Of a stretch of DNA of 12,568 bases, positions 1 through 5,583 are shown one piece after another. The notes under the pieces are model-generated. The model worked only from the letters and a program-made list of their open reading frames with translations. It was not told the DNA's origin and searched no databases. The number at the start of each line of letters is the position of its first letter. Position 1 is the stretch's first letter. The DNA comes from Clostridia bacterium (GTDB lineage Bacteria > Bacillota_A > Clostridia > Oscillospirales > CAG-272), in assembly GCA_017407725.1 (NCBI GenBank), contig JAFQWB010000031.1, positions 1 to 12,568 on the forward strand. Reading direction: 5' to 3'. The position numbers were made by a program, and so were the translations under genes.

Positions 1-531
1 AATGAGCCGGGCAACAGTAAGCGCGGAGATATGAGTATTCCTTATCTTAAGAGAGCCTTTGAGATTGCAAGAGAAGAGGATGTAATGCAGCCTCTTACCG
101 CAGGTGTCTGGACCTACCCAAAGAATTACGGTGTAGACGAATCGCTTGACGTTTCTCCCATACAGAGAGTTGCACTTGACCTTTCGGATATCGTAACCTT
201 CCATAACTATGAGAAGATCGAGGACGTAAGAAACTGTGTCAAGGCTCTTGAAAAAGAGGGAAGACCTATGGCTAATACCGAGTGGCTTCATAGAATACTT
301 GATAATACCGTTCAGGAACAGCTACCTCTTTACTATGAGAAGAAGATCGGTTCGACCCACTGGGGACTTGTTGCAGGTCACGCTCAGCACTACCTCCCTT
401 GGGAGTGGCTTAAGGCTGCAAGACCCGAGCTTGACTATACACGTTGGCAGCACGATATCTTCAGAGAGGACCACACACCTTACGACGAAAGAGAAATTGA
501 CCTTTTCAGAAAATACTGCGCAAATAAGTAA
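1..531 (+). CDS. Clan GH-A glycoside hydrolase, copy 1 (5' end outside window)
   Basis: This is the C-terminal 176 codons of a TIM-barrel glycoside hydrolase. The frame is open from base 1, and the first visible residues are NEPG, the end of the clan GH-A acid/base motif (catalytic Glu at bases 4-6). Further on are the HNYE segment, the TEWL motif carrying the probable nucleophile Glu (bases 280-282), and a HWGL tryptophan typical of barrel strand 8. It aligns without gaps to residues 184-359 of the next gene, with 26 substitutions, so about 183 N-terminal residues are missing to the left. The ATG at base 31 is an internal methionine, not the start. It is followed after 31 bp by its paralog and is probably co-transcribed with it. 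The substrate cannot be read from sequence; a GH5-like beta-glycanase or beta-glycosidase is plausible by inference. Confidence 0.85.
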   Translation, partial: NEPGNSKRGDMSIPYLKRAFEIAREEDVMQPLTAGVWTYPKNYGVDESLDVSPIQRVALDLSDIVTFHNYEKIEDVRNCVKALEKEGRPMANTEWLHRILDNTVQEQLPLYYEKKIGSTHWGLVAGHAQHYLPWEWLKAARPELDYTRWQHDIFREDHTPYDEREIDLFRKYCANK

Positions 532-562
532 TTTTACGTAATAAACGAAAAGGAGAATTAAT

Positions 563-1642
563 ATGAAAAGAAGATGGACAAAGGAAGAAGCCTGGGAATA
601 CTGGAATAAAAATCCTTGGATCGTAGGCTGTAACTGGGTTCCTGCAGAAACACCGGGGCTCTCTATCTGGCAGGGAGATACAATTGAAGAGATACTTCCG
701 TCGGCTCGCAAGGAGCTCGCACTTATGAAGGATATCGGATTCAATACTGTCAGAATGAGAATTGACTTCAATCTCTGGTATCACGAGAGAGAAATATATC
801 TTGACAGAGTTGACAGGGTTCTCGATATTATGAAGGAATACGGAATAAAGCTGATGCCCGTTCTTTTCAGCGATTGCGTATCCTTCGGAAAGCCTGCAAA
901 CACTTCTATTCCGATGCCCAAGGGCAAGGGAAGATGGGCAGTCGGATATCACGGAGGCCGTCCTAATTCTCCGCACATCGTGTCAACAGGAAAGCCTGTA
1001 GGCTGGAACCGTTGGGATGAAGAGGATCAGAGACCTATATGCGAGCAGTTTATAAGAGATCTTGCAAGACGCTTCGGTAAGGATGAAAGAATAATCCTTT
1101 GGGATATCTGGAATGAGCCGGGCAACAGTAAGCGCGGAGATATGAGTATTCCTTATCTTAAGAGAGCCTTCGAGATCGCAAGAGAAGAGGATGTAATGCA
1201 GCCTCTTACCGCAGGTGTTTGGAGCTATCCCAAAAACTACGGTGTAGACGAATCGCTCGACGTATCTCCCATTCAGAGAGTTGCGCTCGATCTTTCGGAT
1301 ATTATAAGCTTCCATAATTACGAGAATTTCGATGAGGTCAAAAACTGTGTTAAGATGCTTGAAAAAGAGGGAAGACCTATGGCAAACACAGAGTGGCTTC
1401 ACAGAATTCTCGGAAATAACGTAACAGATCAGCTTCCTTTTTATCACGAGAAGAAGATCGGCTCAACGCATTGGGGACTCGTTGCAGGTCACGGACAGTT
1501 CTATCTGCCTTGGGAATGGCTCAAGGCTGAAAGACCCGAGCTTGACTATACGCTCTGGCAGCACGATATCTTCAGAGAGGATCACACACCTTACGACGAA
1601 AAGGAATTTGCACTCTTCAAAGAGCTTTGTGCAAAGAAATAA
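563..1642 (+). CDS. Clan GH-A glycoside hydrolase (cellulase/GH5-like), copy 2
   Basis: This is a 359-residue single-domain (beta/alpha)8 hydrolase predicted to cleave beta-linked glycans by a retaining mechanism. Visible landmarks are the N-terminal GCNWVPAETPG strand (about residues 22-32), GFNTVRMR (59-66), the acid/base motif WNEP with Glu185, HNYE (251-254), the probable nucleophile Glu277 in NTEWL, and HWGL with Trp304. No signal peptide, membrane segment or carbohydrate-binding module is present, so it probably acts in the cytosol on imported oligosaccharides. The start is well supported by AGGAG at 551-555, seven bases before the ATG. It is the second of two tandem paralogs and ends just before a strong terminator. 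The convergent galT neighbour would fit use of galactose-containing sugars, but that link is inference. Such proteins are often labelled cellulase or 1,4-beta-xylanase by similarity; I would not assign a substrate. Confidence 0.9.
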   Translation: MKRRWTKEEAWEYWNKNPWIVGCNWVPAETPGLSIWQGDTIEEILPSARKELALMKDIGFNTVRMRIDFNLWYHEREIYLDRVDRVLDIMKEYGIKLMPVLFSDCVSFGKPANTSIPMPKGKGRWAVGYHGGRPNSPHIVSTGKPVGWNRWDEEDQRPICEQFIRDLARRFGKDERIILWDIWNEPGNSKRGDMSIPYLKRAFEIAREEDVMQPLTAGVWSYPKNYGVDESLDVSPIQRVALDLSDIISFHNYENFDEVKNCVKMLEKEGRPMANTEWLHRILGNNVTDQLPFYHEKKIGSTHWGLVAGHGQFYLPWEWLKAERPELDYTLWQHDIFREDHTPYDEKEFALFKELCAKK

Positions 1643-1654
1643 CCATAATAAAAG

Positions 1655-1689
1655 AAAAGCGGAATGCCGAAAGGCATTCCGCTTTTTTT
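1655..1689. terminator. Bidirectional intrinsic terminator between convergent hydrolase and galT genes
   Basis: A perfect 14-bp stem (1655-1668 with 1673-1686) closes on a GAAA tetraloop at 1669-1672 and runs into seven T residues at 1683-1689. Read on the other strand, the stem is followed by TTTTCTTTTATTA, so it can also stop transcription of galT, whose stop codon lies at 1698-1700. It sits 12 bp after the hydrolase stop codon. A GNRA loop on a GC-containing stem with a U tract is classic rho-independent structure. Confidence 0.95.
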
Positions 1690-1697
1690 ATTTCTTA

Positions 1698-3206
1698 TTA
1701 TTCGTTTACGGAGTTTATAAACTTCATGAATGCGGCAGCGCCTGCTTCTGTGCGCTTGTATACGCCTGCATCCTCAAGAACCTTAACGAAGGTGGATCCG
1801 ATCTCAGCCTTAAGAATATCCTCTGTGTTTTCTGCAGTGAAGGTGTACTTGTCCTTGAATGCATTAAACCAAGCGGTGTGCTTTTCAATTGCCTCGATGG
1901 AAGCAATGTCCTTGCCGTCAAGGATGGCATCCTTGAGAAGCGCTATCTCTTCCTTAAGTCTTGCGGGAAGAACTGCAAGTCCCATAACCTCGATAAGACC
2001 GATGTTCTCCTTCTTAATGTTGTGAAGCTCTGCGTGAGGATGATATACGCCGAGGGGGTGCTCATCTGTTGTGATGTTGTTACGGAGAACAAGATCAAGC
2101 TCGAACTTGCCGTCCTTAACTCTCGCGATGGGAGTAATTGTGCTATGAGGCTCGCCGTCTGTGAATGCATAGATAAATGCATCCTCGTCGGTGTAGCCTC
2201 TCCACTTGATAAGTATCTTGTCGGCAAGCTCAACAAGTCTTGACTTGTCGTTGCTTCTGAGTCTTATTACAGACATAGGCCACTTTACAAGACCTGCCTC
2301 AACGTCCTCAAAGCCGTCAAAAACGACCGTCTTTTCGATGGGAGCTGTTTCCATAGCGAAGGTGTAGTGTCCGCCCTGCATGTGGTCGTGGCTGAGAATT
2401 GAGCCTCCTACGATAGGAAGATCTGCATTGGAGCCAAGGAAGTAGTGGGGGAAGATCTCAACGAAATCGAGAAGCTTTTCAAATGCGAGTCTGTCGATCT
2501 TCATGGGAGTGTGCTCGGATGAAAGAGCGATGCAGTGCTCGTTGTAATAAACGTAAGGGGAATACTGTAAGAACCAAGTCTTGCCTGCCATTGTCATGGG
2601 GATCTGACGGAGGTTCTGTCTTGCAGGTCTTGAAACGTTACCTGCAAACCCCTCGTTCTCGTGACAGAGAAGGCACTTAGGATATCCGCTCTGGGGAAGG
2701 AGCTTTGCTGCGGCAATTGCCTTGGGGTCCTTTTCGGGTTTTGAGAGATTGATGGTTATATCTATCTCTCCGTAAACCGAGGGAACAGACCACTTGAGGT
2801 CCTTCTTTATGCGGTATGTGCGTATGTAATCGGAGTCTCTGCACAGATTATAGAAATAATCGGTAGCCTTCTCGGGATCTTCGTTATAAAGAGACTTGAA
2901 CTTTGCAATCACTTCAGAGGGACGGGGCATTAAGAGACCCATAAGAGAGGTGTCGAAGAGATCGCGGTAAACTACGGTGTTGGATTCGATAATTCCGTTT
3001 TCTGCGGCATAGTCGCAAAGCTCGCCGAGGATGTTTTCAAGATCGTCGGTGGGAAGGGAATCAAAGGATGCGCTTTCCTCGTATTCGGTAACCTTGAGTG
3101 CAGTCATAAGAAGGTTTACCGCATACGCCTTGTCAAGCTCGTTTATAAGCTCGTGATCGATAGCATATTTAACGAGTCTTCCGATGTTTTCATTTACTGT
3201 GAACAT
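1698..3206 (-). CDS. galT: Galactose-1-phosphate uridylyltransferase, Firmicutes-type (GalT family 2)
   Basis: This enzyme exchanges UMP between UDP-glucose and galactose-1-phosphate, giving UDP-galactose and glucose-1-phosphate in the cytosolic Leloir pathway. The 502-residue length fits the longer Bacillota family rather than the roughly 350-residue E. coli type. The key motif is SHDHMQGGHY at residues 272-281, an HxHxQ active site in which His275 is the likely uridylylated nucleophile. A CLLCHENEGFAG segment (178-189) with paired cysteines and the ENIG-type C-terminal regions also fit the family. The ATG is supported by AGGAG (complement of 3212-3216) five bases upstream and by a consensus promoter with an expected leader of about 34 nt. 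No galK or galE lies in the window, so it appears to be a single-gene unit here. It shares its terminator with the convergent hydrolases. Confidence 0.95.
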   Translation of the reverse strand: MFTVNENIGRLVKYAIDHELINELDKAYAVNLLMTALKVTEYEESASFDSLPTDDLENILGELCDYAAENGIIESNTVVYRDLFDTSLMGLLMPRPSEVIAKFKSLYNEDPEKATDYFYNLCRDSDYIRTYRIKKDLKWSVPSVYGEIDITINLSKPEKDPKAIAAAKLLPQSGYPKCLLCHENEGFAGNVSRPARQNLRQIPMTMAGKTWFLQYSPYVYYNEHCIALSSEHTPMKIDRLAFEKLLDFVEIFPHYFLGSNADLPIVGGSILSHDHMQGGHYTFAMETAPIEKTVVFDGFEDVEAGLVKWPMSVIRLRSNDKSRLVELADKILIKWRGYTDEDAFIYAFTDGEPHSTITPIARVKDGKFELDLVLRNNITTDEHPLGVYHPHAELHNIKKENIGLIEVMGLAVLPARLKEEIALLKDAILDGKDIASIEAIEKHTAWFNAFKDKYTFTAENTEDILKAEIGSTFVKVLEDAGVYKRTEAGAAAFMKFINSVNE

Positions 3207-3246
3207 AATAACTCCTTTAAGAAGATAAATTTGTTTTTACCCTCTT

Positions 3247-3275
3247 ATTATATCACGCGATATCGAGTTTGTCAA
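3247..3275 (-). promoter_or_regulatory. Consensus sigma-A/sigma-70 promoter of galT
   Basis: On the - strand the sequence reads TTGACA (3275-3270), a 17-bp spacer, then TATAAT (3252-3247). Both hexamers are perfect matches to the vegetative consensus. Transcription should start near 3240, leaving a leader of about 34 nt that carries AAAGGAG before the galT ATG. The spacer holds the palindrome CGATATCG (3258-3265), with partial flanking symmetry, which could be an operator; that is only inference. Confidence 0.9.
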
Positions 3276-3520
3276 ACATTAATATATATAATAATACAAA
3301 GATATTATACGAAAATATGTGTGCTTTTACGATAAACAGCTACATTTCATACGATTTCAGGACGGGTGTCTTTTGTCGTTAAACAGAAATATTCGCAACA
3401 TTTATTTACAATTAATGGAAGAAACGAACAAATTTTCGTTTATAAATCGAGTAATATTGAGTAATGTTTTATTATGTGAAAAAAACTCAAAAAAAGGCTT
3501 TTTTCATCGCAATGAAAATA

Positions 3521-3549
3521 TTGCAATTTTGAGCTTAATGGGGTATACT
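3521..3549 (+). promoter_or_regulatory. Sigma-A/sigma-70 promoter of the dcw operon (PmraZ)
   Basis: TTGCAA (3521-3526) and TATACT (3544-3549) are separated by exactly 17 bp, each one base off consensus. The expected start is near 3555-3557, inside the phased GTGGA boxes, so a bound MraZ protein would overlap the initiation site. A/T-rich tracts lie just upstream. I see no other equally good promoter on the + strand before ftsW, so this is the best candidate driver of the whole cluster. Confidence 0.85.
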
Positions 3550-3609
3550 GTGGATACAGGTGGATGAAAGTGGAGTAAAAAAGATTAAATTGGATGAAAG
3601 AGAGATGAA
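3550..3609 (+). promoter_or_regulatory. 10-bp-phased GTGGA box array, probable MraZ operator
   Basis: Starting the base after the -10 hexamer, decamers follow in exact register: GTGGATACAG (3550), GTGGATGAAA (3560), GTGGAGTAAA (3570), a degenerate AAAGATTAAA (3580), TTGGATGAAA (3590) and GAGAGATGAA (3600). Three are full GTGGA boxes and the fifth keeps TGGAT. Known MraZ proteins form ring-like oligomers that bind direct repeats of TGGG/GTGG-type boxes with 5-nt gaps in their own promoter, which is the same 10-bp periodicity. The array covers the expected transcription start and extends to the mraZ ribosome binding region. Autoregulation of the operon by the downstream gene product is the natural reading. 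Confidence 0.85.
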
Positions 3610-3614
3610 ATGCT

Positions 3615-4031
3615 ATGTACGGCGAATACAGACATACGCTTGATACAAAGAGCAGAACATTTCTTCCTTCAAAGCTCCGCGAACAGCTTGGAGACGATAT
3701 AGTGCTTACAATCGTGTCCGATAAATGTATTTCAGTCTACTCTCGCGAAAAGTGGAACGAGTTCGAAGAAAAGCTTAAGAGACTTCCTCAGATAAGCGCT
3801 GCGGCGGTTCTCAGAAGAATTTACTCGTGCACATTTGAAACAACAATCGACGTGCAGGGAAGAATAATGATCCCTCAGAATCTGCGTGTTAAAGCAGAGC
3901 TTTCAAAAAATATCGTGTCGGTCGGTGTTGGAGATCACGCGGAGATATGGAATGACGAAATCTACGATAGGATGCAAGAGGATATAAGCGATGCAGACGT
4001 TGCTGCAAAGCTTATAGAGCTCGGAATGTAA
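3615..4031 (+). CDS. mraZ: Transcriptional regulator MraZ
   Basis: MraZ is a DNA-binding protein with two SpoVT-AbrB swapped-hairpin domains that controls the dcw operon it heads. This 138-residue protein is close to the usual length of about 143. The first domain (about 3-48) carries DTKSRTFLP and the second (about 75-118) DVQGRIMIPQNLR and the GVGDHAEIW end typical of the family. The first domain has Ser where Gly is common in the D-K-G-R motif, a conservative variation. The chosen ATG gives the expected MYGEYRHTLD start; two other ATGs just upstream (3605, 3610) are out of frame. The ribosome binding site is weak (GAGAG at 3600-3604) and lies inside the last phased decamer, so a bound repressor or the leader sequence could affect both transcription and translation. 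It is followed after 3 bp by rsmH. Confidence 0.95.
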   Translation: MYGEYRHTLDTKSRTFLPSKLREQLGDDIVLTIVSDKCISVYSREKWNEFEEKLKRLPQISAAAVLRRIYSCTFETTIDVQGRIMIPQNLRVKAELSKNIVSVGVGDHAEIWNDEIYDRMQEDISDADVAAKLIELGM

Positions 4032-4034
4032 GCA

Positions 4035-4970
4035 ATGTCAGAATTTTCTCACTATTCCGTTTTGCTTAACGAAAGCATAGACGGACTCAATGTAAAGGAA
4101 GACGGAATATACGTTGACTTTACGGCAGGCGGCGGAGGACATAGCCTCGAGATCGCCAAAAGACTTACCACAGGTAAGCTCATCGCAATAGACAGAGACG
4201 AGAGAGCGATCGAAGCCTGCAGAGAACGCCTTAAGGATCATATGGACAAGGTGATTCTCGTAAAATCGAACTTTTCTAACATCCAATCAATAGCCGAGTC
4301 GTTGAACATTAACGGCGTCAACGGTGCGGTTATTGATTTGGGTGTGTCATCGTACCAACTCGATACCGCAGAACGCGGCTTTTCATATATGAAGGATGCT
4401 CCGCTTGATATGAGAATGGATAAGGACGACAAGCTCACAGCGTGGGACGTTGTCAATACCTATTCAAGAGAGCAGCTTAAAGACATACTCTATAAATACG
4501 GCGAAGAGGAATTCGCACCCAGAATAGCAGATAACATTATAAGAGTACGCGAAGAGTCTCCGATTAATACCACGGGAGAGCTTGTTGAGATAATAAAAAA
4601 TTCAATGCCAAAGAAGGCGCTTGCTGTGGGAGGGCATCCCGCAAAGAAAACCTTCCAGGCGATAAGAATAGAGGTTAACGGAGAGCTTGAGATAATAGAG
4701 CCGACCGTTAAGAGCATAGTGTCTCTTCTTGTTAAAGGAGGAAGACTTTCGGTAATCACCTTCCACTCGCTTGAGGATAGGCTGGTTAAGAACGCAATAG
4801 CAGATCTTTCAAAGGGCTGTACGTGTCCTCCGGGATTCCCCGTGTGTGTCTGCGGAAGAAAGCCTTTGGTAAAGGCTATCAACAAAAAGCCGATATTACC
4901 TTCCGAAAAGGAGCTTTCCGAAAACTCAAGATCAAAAAGTGCGAAGCTCAGAATAGCAGAAAAACTTTAG
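4035..4970 (+). CDS. rsmH: 16S rRNA (cytosine(1402)-N(4))-methyltransferase RsmH (MraW)
   Basis: RsmH uses S-adenosylmethionine to methylate N4 of C1402 in the decoding centre of 16S rRNA. The 311-residue protein shows the family signature in order: SAM-binding DFTAGGGGH (28-36), DLGVSSYQLD (101-110), MRMD (126-129), HPAKKTFQAIRI (201-212), TFHSLEDR (242-249), the cysteine-rich CTCPPGFPVCVCG (262-274), and the C-terminal NSRSKSAKLR (297-306). No domain is missing. The ATG begins 3 bp after the mraZ stop with only a weak GGA upstream inside mraZ, so translational coupling is likely. Its place as second gene of the dcw cluster is conserved across bacteria. Confidence 0.97.
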   Translation: MSEFSHYSVLLNESIDGLNVKEDGIYVDFTAGGGGHSLEIAKRLTTGKLIAIDRDERAIEACRERLKDHMDKVILVKSNFSNIQSIAESLNINGVNGAVIDLGVSSYQLDTAERGFSYMKDAPLDMRMDKDDKLTAWDVVNTYSREQLKDILYKYGEEEFAPRIADNIIRVREESPINTTGELVEIIKNSMPKKALAVGGHPAKKTFQAIRIEVNGELEIIEPTVKSIVSLLVKGGRLSVITFHSLEDRLVKNAIADLSKGCTCPPGFPVCVCGRKPLVKAINKKPILPSEKELSENSRSKSAKLRIAEKL

Positions 4971-4988
4971 TAGGGAAGGAGAGTTATA

Positions 4989-5456
4989 ATGGTCGCGGCA
5001 AAGAAAACGTTTGAAAAAATAAAGGAAGTCAAAGACGTTTGGATAAACAAATTAAGAAAGCGAAAAAGAGATGAAAAGCGATTTCCTTTCGGATTTGTTC
5101 TTGCCCTTTCGGTTATAACCGTTCTCTTACTTATAACTGTAAGCAACAGCGTTACACTGAACGAATATACAATAGAAACCTCACGTATCGAAAAAGAGAT
5201 CAAGGAGCTCAAGACAGAGCTTAAGGCTCAGGAGCTTTTACTTGAGAAAAGAATCAACCTCGTTGAATTTGACGAATACGCCTCGTACAGTCTCGGAATG
5301 ATCAAGGGAGAGTACAAGGAGGTAACTGGAACCTCAAGAGGCGAGGATACGATAGAGTCGTATGACGGAAACTACAGTGAAGGCGGCTGGTTTACAACAG
5401 TTCTCAAAGCGATATCTGAAAAATTCACAGAGTCCTGGAATAATCTTTTGCGATGA
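4989..5456 (+). CDS. ftsL: FtsL/DivIC-like bitopic cell division protein
   Basis: This 155-residue protein has the FtsL layout: a basic cytoplasmic N terminus (residues 1-31, many Lys/Arg), one membrane span (about 34-54), then an extracellular coiled coil rich in Glu, Lys and Leu (about 60-92). In known systems FtsL joins DivIC/FtsB and recruits or activates the septal FtsW-PBP pair. Identity rests on topology and position between rsmH and the transpeptidase gene, since FtsL sequence is poorly conserved; a septum formation initiator (DivIC-type) label is the alternative. AAGGAG at 4976-4981, seven bases before the ATG, supports the start. The 60-residue tail after the coil is longer than in many FtsL proteins and contains a Gly/Ser/Asp-rich stretch followed by a possible amphipathic C-terminal helix. 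Confidence 0.8.
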   Translation: MVAAKKTFEKIKEVKDVWINKLRKRKRDEKRFPFGFVLALSVITVLLLITVSNSVTLNEYTIETSRIEKEIKELKTELKAQELLLEKRINLVEFDEYASYSLGMIKGEYKEVTGTSRGEDTIESYDGNYSEGGWFTTVLKAISEKFTESWNNLLR

Positions 5457-5485
5457 GAATATGAATATAAAGAACCTTGTAATCG

Positions 5486-5512
5486 ATGAGAGCATATACT
5501 GCTCTCATTTTT
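5486..5512 (+). terminator. Terminator-like hairpin inside the dcw operon (ftsL-ftsI gap)
   Basis: A perfect 9-bp inverted repeat, ATGAGAGCA (5486-5494) and TGCTCTCAT (5500-5508), has a 5-nt loop and runs into five T residues (5508-5512). It lies 29 bp after the ftsL-like stop codon and 71 bp before the transpeptidase start. The stem is shorter and less GC-rich than the terminator at 1655-1689, and the T tract is short, so partial read-through (attenuation) or a processing or stability element is as likely as full termination. I found no convincing new promoter between it and the next gene. Confidence 0.55.
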
Positions 5513-5583
5513 GCTATATGGAAATATCCAAAAATGTCAAGGTCAGCTATAAAAGATAAAAAAATGTCAAAAAGGAAAAAGAT

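Larger units (their letters stand above)
1..1642 (+). repeat. Tandem duplication of a glycoside hydrolase gene (unit offset 1111 bp)
   Basis: Bases 1-531 align without gaps to 1112-1642, giving a direct-repeat offset of 1111 bp. The first 59 bases are identical and only two differences occur in the first 107. After that there are about 18 differences in the next 109 bases, many of them synonymous. At protein level about 150 of 176 residues match. The tail after copy 1 (532-562) does not resemble the terminator region after copy 2. This is a diverged tandem gene duplication, not an insertion sequence. Confidence 0.9.
3207..3614. other. Divergent AT-rich intergenic region between galT and mraZ
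   Basis: These 408 bp hold no convincing gene. The left end carries the galT leader and promoter, and the right end carries the dcw promoter and the MraZ-type boxes. Between them (about 3276-3520) the DNA is strongly AT-rich. I can point to a 7-bp inverted repeat AAACGAA/TTCGTTT (3422-3428 and 3435-3441, 6-nt loop), two copies of GAGTAAT ten bases apart (3449 and 3459), and A/T tracts at 3479-3504 that could act as an UP-like element for the dcw promoter. None of these has a function I can support. The open frames crossing this region look accidental. Confidence 0.7.

Noticed and set aside
31..531. Treating the ATG at base 31 as the start of a complete 166-residue protein
   Set aside because: The frame is open to base 1 and aligns residue for residue with the middle of the paralog, including the catalytic NEPG before that methionine, so the gene is truncated by the window edge.
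1482..2243. 253-codon + strand frame overlapping the hydrolase end and the galT gene
   Set aside because: It lies antisense to galT and out of frame with the hydrolase, crosses the strong terminator, has no ribosome binding site and encodes Cys/Leu-rich sequence without recognisable motifs; it is a shadow of real genes.
3489..3504. A-tract/T-tract flanking GGC that resembles a terminator upstream of the dcw promoter
   Set aside because: The only pairing is six A-T pairs around a 3-nt loop, too weak for a terminator; it reads better as an AT-rich promoter-upstream element.
3319..3567. 82-codon frame in the galT-mraZ intergenic region
   Set aside because: No ribosome binding site, AT-driven composition, and it runs through the dcw promoter and the first MraZ-type boxes.
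5461..5559. Possible 32-codon small gene between the ftsL-like and transpeptidase genes
   Set aside because: It has no clear ribosome binding site and the hairpin at 5486-5512 sits inside it; it is more simply the end of a chance frame.
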